Source: Girardinichthys multiradiatus
Taxonomy: Eukaryota; Chordata; Actinopteri; Cyprinodontiformes; Goodeidae
Assembly: GCF_021462225.1 (NCBI RefSeq)
Contig: NC_061801.1
Coordinates: 11,563,952 to 11,627,951 of the forward strand
Direction of reading: 5' to 3'
Length of the DNA stretch: 64,000 nucleotides
Part shown: positions 1 through 56,699 of the stretch, piece by piece
Layout: each line of letters opens with the position of its first letter
Numbering within the stretch: the first letter of the stretch is position 1
Program-made: the position numbers and the translations under genes
The notes under the pieces: generated by a model
Databases searched by the model: none
Told to the model about the DNA's origin: nothing
Seen by the model: the letters and a program-made list of their open reading frames with translations, nothing else

Positions 1-117
1 CTTTCTCTAACGCACTCAGTTTTAAAATGTTATCACTTAGTATTCACTGTGAGGAACAGATCTTTACTGTGAAAATCAGTATATGATTGTTTACTGTTTG
101 TACTTTCTTTGACTTAC

Positions 118-44336
<44,219 letters not shown>

Positions 44337-44339
44337 GGC

Positions 44340-44680
44340 TGAACTGTGCTCGTTTGCTCTATTGTGGTCATGATATGAATTCACGCTGTCTGCCTGCTGC
44401 CAACCCCCCCCCCCCTGCACTGACAAAGAGACAAACCCAGCCACCACAGTGCAATGAGACCGATTGCTTTTCTCTTTCCCAGAAGAAGGGAGGGGGTTAA
44501 AAGGGGGGACTACAATCCTTGTTTTGGTCTTTCCATGTTCTACCTTAAAGCTTTCAAATGAGATCCTCATATGCCAGAGAAAGGCATGGAGGCAGGACAA
44601 TACCTCCTCTCCCCTCCCCTATTACACGCCCCCTGCTCCTTCAAACCGATGACCCCCACCACCACAACCCCTCCATCAGC
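44340..44680 (-). promoter_or_regulatory. Probable 5' leader/promoter of the MKAQRERL isoform
   Basis: Directly upstream of the ATG at 44336 the DNA becomes GC-richer and includes an 11-base C run near 44406-44416 and several C-rich blocks. No TATA box is evident. Assignment by position and composition only. Confidence 0.4.
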
Positions 44681-44689
44681 TGGTGGCTT

Positions 44690-47270
44690 GTTCCAAGGCA
44701 GAAATTCATGCAGTAAACTGAAGCTCCTCTACATGGAGTCACCTTGACAGCCAATAACAACGCACGCAGTGTACAACACAATGTTGCCACAACCACAGGG
44801 GTGATGTCATCTTCGAAAGAGAAACACATCGCACCACTAACAAGTCCACATCCGTCTGTGAACAGTAAGTGTCAGACAATGGCACAGATAAAATAACTAG
44901 GCAAAACTCAAACATGAAGGTATAAATCATGCAAGTGTATATTGTGATATTCCAAAACTTTTATTGTGGTAAAAAAATATTTTCTATATTTGTAAAGTTC
45001 TCAAATCATTTAGTGTTTGGATTTCAAAGTCTGTGATTCCAATTTGAATTTATGCACATCTGACTTAAGTCGGTTCAAATTTCCACTAGTGAATATCTGT
45101 ACCTAAAAAGTTGGTGAAAGTATTTACACTAAAATACATTAACCAAAATGACCAAGTACCTGTCATGTTAAGACATAGAGAGGTTACAGAAAAACTATTA
45201 ATAGTAGAAAACTCATTAAAAAAAGGCAGAGAAAAAGACCAACCCATGTTTTTTTTTTAAAAGTCATATTGTCATGTTTTCTTTTTTGAAAACTATAATT
45301 AAATGAATTTTTAAATGAATTAAAAATAAAACAAAATTAAAGTAATCTGAAAAAAACAGTAAACATACACCGTCTGGCATCAGCATTTTTCCTATCCACA
45401 GGTTTTTGAAACTTTGACAGGAACAAAGTAGGAATTGAATACATCATTTATTCATTTATTACTTAAATAACTTAAGCAGGAACAAACTATTGCTATGTAC
45501 AACAGCAATATAATCTGGGCCACATCTGGGCCTTCTCTACCCAACCAACCCACCAAGTTCAAGAGAAATTTTCAACTATAGAATCAAAAGCCAGAACAAA
45601 CTGAAAAGAACCCTTCAACAATACATGCAGTTTCATAGAAACATGTAACAAGTCTGTTACTGTGAAAGAGTGGCAATAACATGCATCAATGATACATGGT
45701 ACAACAACATGATAAGACCACTGCACCAAAACCAGCCAAATTATGAACTGTTCAACTTTCAGGGTGGTCACTGAAAATGAAACCCATCCTTACTTCCATC
45801 AGGATTCACTTTTCAATCGGATCTCATGTCCCCCAAAAGCCTCACGGTAAATGCTTCACATTATACCAAATCATTGACTTTTAAGCAATTTTTCCTCCAA
45901 ATCAACTATTGTGTTCCAGGCTAAGCAGATGTGACTATTTTCAATCAACACAGTATAAAGTATATAGTGTCAGCAACTGGAAAAAAAAAAAGAATTGCTT
46001 AATGGGATACACTCTATAACCCAGGGGTACAGGAGAAGAGATTTGGGATACCACAGGGTTTTATGAACTTTAGTTATTTAAATAATTTCTTTTTTTTTTT
46101 TTTTCTTTTAGGAAAAAAACATGATATGAAGGCAGAAGGTTAGGTGAGATGGTATTCAACATCTAGTCATAGAAATGTACAACAGTATCATGACCAATAC
46201 ACAGATTTTAAATCCTTCTTCTTCACCTATTGTTGTAAAGCAGCAGCAGGAACATTAAGATCAAAATAGGTCAGAGTGAGTCAATGAGTCAGAGGCAGAT
46301 GCTGATGTATGAGATGCTAAATGACCAAATTAGGAGGTTGTTTTGACACAGTTTCCAGTTTATAATGAGAAATGTACAGAAAGCATAAGAGATAGCTGCA
46401 GTAAAAATAATGCATTAATGAATGAGAAGCTAGACCTGAAGGAGCACCTTGACCTTCTAACTTATTAACAGTACAATTAATGAATTCAAAGAAGAGACGC
46501 TGAAAACAGTAACCAGAGGCTAAGATAGCTTTCTTACTGGATTTACTGTGTGTTGCACTGAATTTTCAATTCATATCTATAAGGAACACAATAGCAGAAC
46601 AGATAGGGCCGAGCAAACTACAGTACTAAGTCAAGTGTTTTATGATTCCCGGTGTTCGCCGTTGAAAATTATTCAAATTTAAACTCAGTCACAACACCTC
46701 TACACATCCAATTAAAAAGGATTGAAAACTAAACCAATGATGCATGAGTAAAATCTTAATTTGTTAATTTTTATGAATTACATCAATATTTTTTCAACAA
46801 ACCACTAAGTTGTCCAATCAGTTTATTTTCCATCTAAAGTAGACCTGGAAGTGTTAGTTGTATAGACTCAGCCAAATAAGTCTAAGCTTTCCATAGCACA
46901 GGAAATCTGAGAACCTGCTGATCATCTCCTCCTTCTTCTCTTGCAGCCTGAAATTCTGAATCCATGCCTGCAGCTGAAAAATCCTCCAACTATGCTCTGC
47001 CCCTACCTCTGTGACAGGTGCTTCCTATATCAAAGCAGTTTCAGAAGGTCTGGGTTTGCCTGAAACAATCAACAGTCTAGGACTCAACAAACAAAGGAAG
47101 TCAATAATACCATAAAATATACAACTTTAAACTTTAAGTCATAGGTTTGAAGTTGACTGACCTCATTATGAATAAAGCAGAAATGTGCTTCTGTGGATAT
47201 CGTCTAAATATTTGCAGGAATGTTTCTGAAATAAGAATCTGAACCATTGATTTAATAAGAAGTACCACTA
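44690..47270. other. Intergenic/intron DNA, nothing recognised
   Basis: About 2.6 kb of AT-rich sequence with poly-A and poly-T runs (for example near 45983 and 46090). No gene or transposon recognised. Confidence 0.45.
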
Positions 47271-47279
47271 TGTTTATTA

Positions 47280-47974
47280 GACTACGTTCCCACTGCAGCT
47301 CTTAATGCTCAAATCCGATTTTTTCAGGAATCTGATTTTTTTTGTGTGGTCTTTCACATTACTTTGAAAATGTTGGGGCTCCAAATTGACCCGCCTGCGC
47401 TAAAAACAATAAGTGTGTCATCAAGAACAGCACAACAGTAAACATGGAGAAATAGATTTTATGGTTTAAGTGCACAACAGAAGCCATTTATTGTGTCAGC
47501 GGGTGCTGTGTGGGAGACACATGAATATTGTTCCGTTTTAGGGAGATCTGACTGCCAATTCAGCCCAACAAACTGTTTGGATGCGGAGACACTGTCCCAC
47601 CAGCAATGGTAGGTCAGGGATGTTAACTTTACAGGGACAGAGTTTATTCAGAACTTCATCATGTCGAGGGCAACTTTTCATCATATATGTCTGCGCCTCT
47701 CCTCTCAACTCCACAGGCAGGAGACTTGATGCAATCCATTGTATCAGACTGCAGCAGGGGCAGATCATCATATGCTTGGTAACCTCAATAGCATTTTAAA
47801 GTCCTCTGGTTTGAACGGTTTTAACATGAATTTTACAATACAAACTACGTCCCACATCCAGACGGTTCCTATGAGTCTTTCAATCAGGCTTGAACAAATT
47901 TTATCTCTGTTTATTAACGCGCTCTAATGTGTCATCAGATTTGGGCCACATTTACCTGCAGTGTGAACAGGGCC
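47280..47974. mobile_element. PIF/Harbinger-like non-autonomous DNA transposon
   Basis: The termini GACTACGTTCCCACTGCAG and, on the other strand, GGCCCTGTTCACACTGCAG agree at 13 of 19 positions. Both ends are flanked by TTA, the 3-bp duplication used by Harbinger elements. The subterminal 'caaatccgattttttc' and 'cagatttgggccacattt' are also inverted. Internal open frames (47538-47799) are short and I do not recognise them. Confidence 0.6.
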
Positions 47975-48539
47975 TTACTTGTTTAAACAGAATTGCTTTA
48001 GGGAATGTTTTTAGATTTTAACTATAAATCAGCTACTTTAGTCAAACAGCATTTTAAACAGGCCTACAGACACCTATGACAGTTTTAAGATGATCATAAT
48101 GGGATCGGGGCTGGGCATCAAGGTCAGTGAAAGTCCATCCAGCCAGATAAATATAGTATGGCCATATAGGGATTGACTCCATGTTACCTAAATTATAATT
48201 AACTAAATATTGTATCCAATCTGTCCTTTTGAACTGTGATATTGTACATTGATATTGCGGTGGCGACCGCGTTTGATTTATTGTGGAGCAGTATATTACT
48301 TCATTTATGCAAAAAGGTTTTTAATGATATACTATGCTAACGTGATATTTGGCTGTGAATTTGGTTATTGCTGGTAGTTACTAAAACATAGCATTCAGGT
48401 GTCTTTGAAGAACCCACAGTAAACAACAGTGCTTAAACAAGTAGAAATAAAGAGACCGCAATGACAATATTGTACGTTGATATCTTTGTTGATATTTCCT
48501 TATTGAAACAGTACAGCTTGATAACTGTAACTCAAACTG

Positions 48540-48765
48540 TTGTACCTTTATTTACACCCCCCCAAAAAAAAAGTCAGAACAATGTAGAGCCACCTTTTGC
48601 AGCTCTTTGGATAAGTCTCTGAGTTTGCCACATCTTGCCACTGGGATTTTTGCCCATTCTTCAAGAAAAACAACAACTTTGTCCTCAACTTGGTACTGTA
48701 TGTAAAATACTTCAATGACACCTGGCCATATAAAGACAACCCACAACCATTATGAGACAGAGCTG
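48540..48765 (-). pseudogene. Decayed Tc1 transposon fragment
   Basis: 'gccaccttttgcagctcttt' and 'atttttgcccattcttcaag' match the reverse strand of the fish Tc1 C-terminal and mid regions (..AAKGG.., KEEWA..). Everything else has been lost. Confidence 0.5.
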
Positions 48766-50332
48766 TAAAAAAGAGCAACAGAAAACACCAGAGTTGAACA
48801 TGCACCTCCAGTGGTTAATTTTTAAACCATTTAGTTTTAATAAACAGATATGGTTGAGTTTTGCTCACTTGGTAAACTTTTACTCTAAATATGTGCTACT
48901 ACTGCATGAAAGGAGGTTTATAGCAAATTTTTGGGAAAACATCTTCAATAATAAAATTCAAGCTGAAGAATTCAGCACAATAAACACATTTATTGGTCAA
49001 TAAAATAAGTGGCAACAGGAAAAAAAATTTATACTGCAGAGAAGACAAGGATTTTATAAAACATTTACAAATAATCCGAAACAAAACAGTAGAACTCAAA
49101 CAATTTAGGATATTACAAACCAACTGAGGACAACTTCATCTGCAGCGATTGAGTCAAAGAAGTGCAGCTGACAGCATCTGTTAAACTGGATATAACGTCT
49201 AGAGTAAACAGATTGTCTTTAAGATCCAGTTACCTGTACATTTGTTGGCAGGGAGGAAATTGGCATCTTCAATGCCCAAGTTCACCCGGCATTATTTTTG
49301 TGCAGGAAATGAGGTCTGGCATGATAGACAACTAAATTCATTTGCTGACTAACAGAAGCCAACGAAACAAGTTTAGACTATTAATAGCATTTTATAAATA
49401 TTAATCTGTCAACCAGGAAAACATGTGTCGCAAACAACTCCAAATACACCAGCCTTCCCTCATTTGGCATAGGAAAATGTGCGATGAAAACCATGCGAAA
49501 AGGAAGATATCTGCACATTTAAAGGCACGGTGGCAGCATTCAGCATTTTAATGACATCAATCTTTCAATAGGTGGCTCTCTATCCCAGCAAAACCTCAGA
49601 AAGCTCAGAGTATGAGGCAATGTTTTAAAGAGCAAATGCTTATTTTGTGATGAGGAACAAAGCAGATACAGAGGGTGTTGCATTTTTTACTCATTGTGTA
49701 TCAAACATCTAACATTTTTACACATGTTTAATCCGTTACCCATGTTTACCTGTTGTGAAATCCATTGTGACTTCACAACAACTCTTGGCACTCTGATTCG
49801 CAAAAAATCTGCCAGTGTTTTAAACAATGAGGCGGTAATGCACGTCATTTTTGCTAGAGTCATCAGCCTCGTCTCATCAGTGTTGTCTTGCATTTATTAC
49901 TATGGTTACAGAGGTCACTTTAGGCTCCAGCACTCTAAATATAATGAGTGCAGTTGGTGTTTTTACAGCGGCATGTAGTTGAAGGTCATCTCTTTTAGAG
50001 TTGCTGAGATGGCAGCAAGAGCATAAATGGACCAATCAAGAATAATTTGTGTCATAAAATATAGCAAAATGAATTAAGGTGCAAGTCCAGCACATTCTGT
50101 CATGCTTTCATGTGTCTAAAAAACTGAATTTTCACACACAGGCAAATAAAAACTATTAACTTAAAGTTTGTTTCATCACATGTAGATTTACATTTATTAT
50201 TTTTAGTTTATTTAGTTTCCTAAATAAACAATGTTCTAAATACATTTTAGATCATACATCAAAATCAAACCCACCTAAAACTAAAATAGTTTACAGTTGA
50301 AATTAACGAAAAATAAACAGCTATTTGTATTG

Positions 50333-50820
50333 CTAATTCAATTCAAAAATACTTCATTAATCCCAAAGGGAAATTAAATGTTGTTATAGCTCATATTATG
50401 AGGGTTTTCTCAAAGAGCCGTTGTAGATGCTGATGGCTGTGGGAAGGAAGGATCTCCTGTAGCGCTCCGTCTTACAGCAGATCTGAAGAAGCCTCTGACG
50501 GAAGACACTCTGTTGTTGTTGTAGGACGGTATAATGTTCTTCATTTTATGAAGAATCCGTCTTTGCACAATGATCTCCAGAGGTTCTAGAGGAGTCCCCA
50601 GAACAGAGCCAGCCTTTTTTATCAGCTTGTTGAGCTTTTTCAAATCCCTGCCTCTGATGCTGCGTCCCCAGCAGATGATGGCAGAAGAAATCACACTCTC
50701 CACAACAGACTTATAGAAGACATGCAGCATCTTGCTGCAAACACCAAAGAACCCAAGCTTCCTAAAGAAGTACAGTCTGCTCTGGCCCTTCTTGTAGATG
50801 GCTTCACAGTTGCAATAGGA
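50333..50820 (-). pseudogene. LINE reverse-transcriptase C-terminus with 3' end
   Basis: The minus strand encodes FYKSVVESVISSAIICWGRS, then IRGRDLKKLNKLIKKAGSVL, typical of the end of fish CR1/L2/Rex1-group RT proteins. The 3' end is 'tttccctttgggattaatga' and a TTGAATTGAAT-type tail at about 50333-50390. 5'-truncated as usual for LINEs. Clade within this group not certain. Confidence 0.75.
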
Positions 50821-50849
50821 GAAAACTTATTGAGATAGGTGATTTTAAT

Positions 50850-50905
50850 GATGGTGATTATTAATCTTTGAGATTAATAAAGTATTTTTGACTTGAATTT
50901 GATGT
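50850..50905 (+). repeat. Second LINE 3' tail in opposite orientation
   Basis: 'ctttgagattaataaagtat' followed by TTTTTGACTTGAATTTGA is the sense form of the same kind of 3' tail seen inverted at 50.33-50.39 kb. Confidence 0.5.
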
Positions 50906-51869
50906 TACCAGATAGATCTGTGACAGGTAGAAATGACAAATATTAGGCCAACAAGACTGATCTCTGCAGTAAATATTAATAATATTAGGAATTTATTTTT
51001 TATTGATAAGCTAGTAAACTTGCAAAGAAAAATACTAGTGAATGGTAAGAAGATGCAGAGTATATGAAATAAACTTTCAGATCAAGTCCAAATGAATGAG
51101 TATGCATATGTGAATGTAGTGTGTGCATTTAGCTTTGTCCAGACTCGTTTAGCTCCATACATCAGATAAAAGGAGGAACATGCAGCACTTTCACATTTTT
51201 ATTTGTAAAAATAATTTTAAAAAGTTCACTTTACATGCAGTATGTTCGTAAGATCCGTCACCTATAATCTCCATAAAATACTTTGAAGTTTATGGTTGTA
51301 CAATGAGGAAACGTAGACAGTCAAGAGGTATGAATACGTTACCAAGTCACTGTACTCAGCAAAGTGGCATTACAGTTCGCAACTTTATTATACATACATA
51401 AAAATAACTGCAACTGACTACTTCTCTAATAAACCCTCCCCTGCCATTTTTAATTTTAAATTCAACTCTGTTCATTCAACTGCTTTGATCTGTGATGCTT
51501 TAGAAAACGTATTTTGTGGTTCTCCGGAATTATAGTGAGAGGCTTGATGTTTTAGCAAACCTTCCTAACAAACCTCAATAAGCTACACATGAAAGTAGAT
51601 TTTTCTGGACATTAGACTCCAAGATAAATACACCGTTATAAATCATCATAACATTCACAACACATCACTACATTAAAGCTGGATTAGATTGCTTTCATTT
51701 TTTCATGTTTTATTGAAGTCACATAATGTCAATGCTCTGTGACTCCTATCACAGCTCCTCTGTATTTTTAAAGTCAAGGTTCAAACAGAGAAAGTGAAAA
51801 GGTGTGCAGTTGCCCAAGCAATTTGACATAACCTAGAGATATCTCTTTGTTAATAATGATAGTACTTAC

Positions 51870-51901
51870 AAACTGCCTCTTCTGGGAAGACTCAGCTCCT
51901 T
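51870..51901 (-). CDS. mast4: mast4 microexon KELSLPRRGSF (long-isoform N-terminus)
   Basis: A 32-nt exon reads KELSLPRRGS plus two bases (TT). It is bordered by an ACAG acceptor and a GTAAGT donor. TT plus the C that opens the common exon makes Phe, giving the joined run LPRRGSF-CRTSNRKS, which is the sequence at this point in long MAST2/MAST4 isoforms. The exon starts in phase 0, so it needs upstream coding exons. I found none between here and the right edge, so the promoter of this isoform is probably outside the window. Confidence 0.85.
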
Positions 51902-51909
51902 CTGTAAAC

Positions 51910-54680
51910 AAAAAGAACAGAGGCATAAGTAAAGCTAGCCCTTCATGATGGAACAGCAGGCAGATGTTAGAAAATCAAGAGACGTTAAGTTCGTTTGGAA
52001 CTCGATCTTTTTGGTGCTGAAACAGCAGCAATGTCTCACAAGCAGACAGCAGTGATGTTGCAGAGCAGGTGAGAAACTTACATCTCTGGGGCAACTGGGA
52101 AATGTATTTCAACTAGCTGCATCTGGATTTCCAACTGGTTCCTCTTAAATGTAGCAGCTGAAGACATTTATTTCTACATGTGTTATAATATTTAACCAAA
52201 TAAACCTAACAGAATTATAATTGGTTTTAATCTGGTAAATATTTGTCAGAATCTGTCAGATAAATGCCCAGATTAGTGCCAGTTGCTCAATCTGCATATT
52301 CTGAGAAATGGTTGAGGTTGCTTTTCAAGTGACACAAAGTAATATTTGTGAATATGCAGCCAGCTGCAGAATCACAAGATCAGTTCTAAGACAGCTCAGG
52401 CACCAGCAATGCTCACATTGTTTTCTGGAGGGATTATACATTATCACAAGCTTGTTGCATAAAGTGTAGTACCATTAACCTACTGTGGCAACCAAAGCTC
52501 TATAGTAAATTGTTTTTCTCCAAGCTTGCTGTGAACTTGTGTCTACAGAAAAGCAGAGGTTGTTCATGAGCAAACTGCAAGAAGAAACAAACAAATGTTA
52601 GGGTTTCTTCCAATTTTTTCCCCAATCTGTCCAGTGATGGTCAGGCTGTGTTTAAAACCTCAAATACTCAAAATCCTGATGGCTTTTACTTTTATATTGA
52701 CGGTGGTTGCAATCAGCTGAAGCAAAGAATCTCTATCATGTACCATTTATCAATTTTCAAGTTCATAATTACATGTTTTAAGACATGCTTAAAAGGAAAT
52801 GGGATCATCTCATGTAAGCATGGGGCGGTTACGGCCATCAAGGTGTTCCAAGGTTTTAAAACAGTTAATTTCAACACTGCTAGACATTTCTGAAGTCCTT
52901 TTAATGAGACCACAGAAAGCGTCCAGAAGTTTCTCCAAGTAAGGCAGCTGCACACTGCCAGTCAGCTGACTGAAAGAACGCTGCTTTATTTTTAACTCGC
53001 TTACTAGAAAGATGAATCGCATTGTTTAGAAATGCAAGAGTTACGCTTATAAAGATAATGTTTTAAAACTGCAGTTGGCAAGCTATGTGCTGCATTTCTG
53101 TTAAGCAGATGGCTGCAGGCCAGCTACAGGAGCAGTTAGTGAAAGGTATTGCCTTATATCAGCAAATTAGTATAATCTTCACAATAAACATATTTAGTGG
53201 AACACAGCTTCTAAATTTAGCAGATGATAAAAACCAAAACATAACTAAGAACCAAAATATTGTATTATTTCAGCATCAGTTGTCCCTTTTCTGTTTTGAA
53301 CAACAATTCCAGCATGTTATACATTACTCAAATCTTTAAGCTCCTACAGTCAAAATCACATATCAGCCCATTTTAATGAAAGGTCATTATTAAAACAGCT
53401 TCAGAAACCAATCTAAAAAGAAAAATTTCAGCCCAAATTGTAAGTTTCTTTAAGCAAAATGTCTTCAGAATTTGGCTAAAATGTTTCTGTATTAAACCTG
53501 TAATTTGTTTAGAGGATATGACTGATCAAGAGCAGGCACTATGAGGTCATTTTAAATGCAGTCCTTATTTGTTTGGTCTTCAAATTATTTTTGGCTATGA
53601 AAAACAACAGGAAAGTGAAAGAAAAATGATGGCCTAAGATGTCCTGTTATCACGCTGCAGAACACTGGGTTTTCAAAATGCGAACATATTTTTTGTTTTT
53701 TGGTATATATGCAACGGGTGTTATTCAGTCAAAACACACAATTGATTTCCAGCTGTACAGACAAGTCATTAAAATGCATCAGAGAACATATTTCATAATA
53801 AGATGCCAGATGACATAATGAAAACCATATTACACCACTAATGACTGCTGCTACAGAATCTGTTACCATCCCTGCAAGTCAAACACTACATGATCTACAT
53901 GAACAGACATAGAAACCACATCCTGATCTATAGATTCCCTTTAGACTCAACACTTTTGGTGGTGAATTACAGCTGAATGTTTTGTTAATGAGGTGTTTCT
54001 GCTGGCACAGCACTTTTCTGTAAGTTCCTTTGCATCATATGAGAAACTAACACCAAATCTCTGGAGCTGTTTACCTTGATGACTACAAATACCACCAATT
54101 AGATCAATTTATATTGCATTTTCCATCAATGGGCTGATAAGAGTGGACTCCTTAGCCTGTTAGGACATGGAGTTGAAGGTGTTCCTACAGTCAGCAGAAA
54201 CAATGTCGGACTTCCACTGCTTCCTGCATAGGACCAGGGGCAACGAGTTTCAGTGATAGATATTCACCACAGGCAACACAACACTAACATGCAGAAGAAC
54301 CTGCGGGAGATGTGCTCCAATCACAGCAGTCCAAGTCAAAGTGGCAGTTATGTGATATAAATGTATGTATTACTGTAAAGATTATCTGAGGAAAATATTT
54401 ACAAACGGTTAAAGAAATCTTGTGATGCCTTCAGTGATTTCCCTCTAATGCTTGATGTTTTTGCCCATTTTCAGAATAAGCAAAGATAGGCTTCCAGTAA
54501 TGATAGCAAATGTATTCAGTTAGCGCTGTGTGACATGGATATTATAAAACTGTAAGAAATAACTAACCACTAGTTGTACCTCCGATGACTGATTTTGTAT
54601 TTTTATGAAAATGACATTTATTTTAAAAAACAAAATGTGCCTCGATTGTAGAAAACAAATAAAAATGACATTTACTCAAA
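51910..54680. other. Region upstream of the microexon, nothing recognised
   Basis: I searched this stretch on the minus strand for further MAST N-terminal coding exons and found none. No recognised repeats. Small chance frames only. Confidence 0.45.
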
Positions 54681-54702
54681 TGTTTTTAGGTTAATGCATA
54701 AC

Positions 54703-55812
54703 TTTTTTTTTTTTTTACTGTGTCAGGTCTGGTAGAATAGCACTAGTTGTCTGAGTGCTAAGAAGAAGCCCAACAGATTTAGTTTTCCAAGTGGAACATT
54801 ACGGCTAATGCTATAATGCTAATGAAGAGGATACAAGACAACATCCTAGAAGACTGATTCTACTGATTCAGAAACGCATATATAACAGCAATGTTATCGA
54901 AAAGTGCACGGTACTAATGAATGCAGGGTGTATTTAGTATCAACTGAAGCTCAATATAGAACATCTTTGTATCTGTTAACACCTGAATCCAAACACCTGT
55001 AGTTGTGAGTGTGAGTGCGCTTGAGTATATAAAGGTTTCTTCATACACATATGCAATAGAGTGTGAGAAGCCACAGACCTGGAGACAGACATGGAGGAGA
55101 TCTGAGCCACTGACATCAAATGCCCCCCATGGCACTGGAACCCTGGGAGGACCACCGGCGGGACTACCGCAACCCCCCTGGAGAAGACATATTCTATACT
55201 CCCAGGGCCAGGTACCAATACCCCAGAGGGGCAACTAGCCCCCAGAACAAGGGCGTGGTCCCCTTCATTCCGAGGTGGAAACCAGACCAATGCCAGCCCT
55301 GACCGACCCACCGTTCCGACCCCAGCCCCCAACGACCTCCTTCCCCATCCGGAGAGGGGTCCATGAACAAAAGAGGGGTCCACCTGGTCCAAACAAGCAT
55401 GCCAACAAGAGCCGTCCCAAGACGAAACAGTTCCAACCCACCAATGAATTCTGATCTCAAACCCACGAGCCCCTTACCCTCCCCATGAACCCCAACATGA
55501 ATTTCCCCACAGGGCCACCCCCAACCAGGACACAAATATTGAACACATGTCCCCGACCCCACACCAAGATGGGACAAACCCACCGGCAAGCAGTCCGGCG
55601 GCACGCACCACGTCCCCGCAACCACTACATCACCGATACTGCAATGACAACCCAGGGGAAAAATGCCAACCAGCTCAGCTCCACAGTCCCCGCTCAGCCA
55701 ATTCAAATGCCAGTGATCACACATCCAAAAAGAGGACAAGACCCCCACCCCCACACGCTGCAACCCCTAGGCGCCACCCTCCAGCCCGCCGCCCTGACAC
55801 GACAGCCAGCGA
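54703..55812 (-). mobile_element. 5'-truncated non-LTR retroposon with 15-bp target-site duplication and poly(A)
   Basis: AGGTTAATGCATAAC occurs at 54688-54702 and again at 55813-55827, directly flanking the segment. Next to the left copy is a run of 14 T, which on the minus strand is a poly(A) tail, so the element reads right to left. The part at 55.08-55.80 kb is strongly G-rich on the element's sense strand, the rest AT-rich. This is what a LINE insertion made by target-primed reverse transcription looks like. I cannot identify its family from coding sequence. Confidence 0.85.
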
Positions 55813-56699
55813 AGGTTAATGCATAACAAAAAAATGTGACAGAATTTTAGTCAAAAAGGTTCAGCAATAGAAACTCGACATAGAAATATAATAAATTATA
55901 TATCATTTTTTATCTCAGGTAAGAAACCATCACATACATCGTAAGCTAAACCGATGCTTTTCAAAAGTGACAAAGTCAATCGGCTGCACAGTAAAATGAT
56001 CATTTCGACAACATCTTGCACCCTGTATGGCATGAAATCACATGGCTGTTGCTCATCTCTAGGTGGGAAAACACAATCGTCATCAGACTTCTTCATTAGA
56101 GCTGTGTGAAATTGTTTGGTTTCACTGTGGAAAAAAGACACCAGTTGCTGCTCTCGTATTATTCTGGCTTTATGTACAGACCATGCATTTTCTCAAAATT
56201 CAAACATCAACTTAGCCTGAAATTATTTTTCAATTAAAGCAAGGGTACGCAGTCATTTTAAAAGTAAATTGGGAGATGCATTTATCAAAAGTAATAAAAA
56301 GATATCAATAAAAATTTAAGTAGCCTAGGAACAATGTCTTTTTCATATATCTTTGACAGGACTGATCACAGAGATATTCATTCTGTATTTTAGGACACAT
56401 TTACTGGTCTTCACACTTCTGCCACTATAAAAATAAGTAATTGTTGATTGAATATTCTTTCCCTCAAAGTGACCATTAAAACCCGAGAGCTGCTGTGGAT
56501 GTTTTTGAAAGCCCTGTTATGACATTATATTTACTGGCTTATGGGTTCTCTTGGTAAAGGTGCATCATCCTTGTGGAGAATAGCCTCTTTAGCCTGAGAC
56601 TGTAGCCTTTACATAGTTAGAAGAGTAAGAAAAGTATATCTGAACAATGTGAAACACCTTCCAAGATGTTTGAAACCACCTGCACACTTTCCTGAAATA

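Noticed and set aside
44401..44420. Poly-C run as a functional element
   Set aside because: A homopolymer tract alone gives no support for a specific function.
55194..55763. 189-residue open frame on the minus strand rich in Gly, Trp and Val
   Set aside because: It lies in a strongly G-rich retroposon body where stops are rare by composition; several overlapping frames are equally long and none has a recognisable domain.
55485..55826. Proline- and threonine-rich plus-strand frames
   Set aside because: These are antisense shadows of the same G-rich retroposon, and the last one runs across the target-site duplication.
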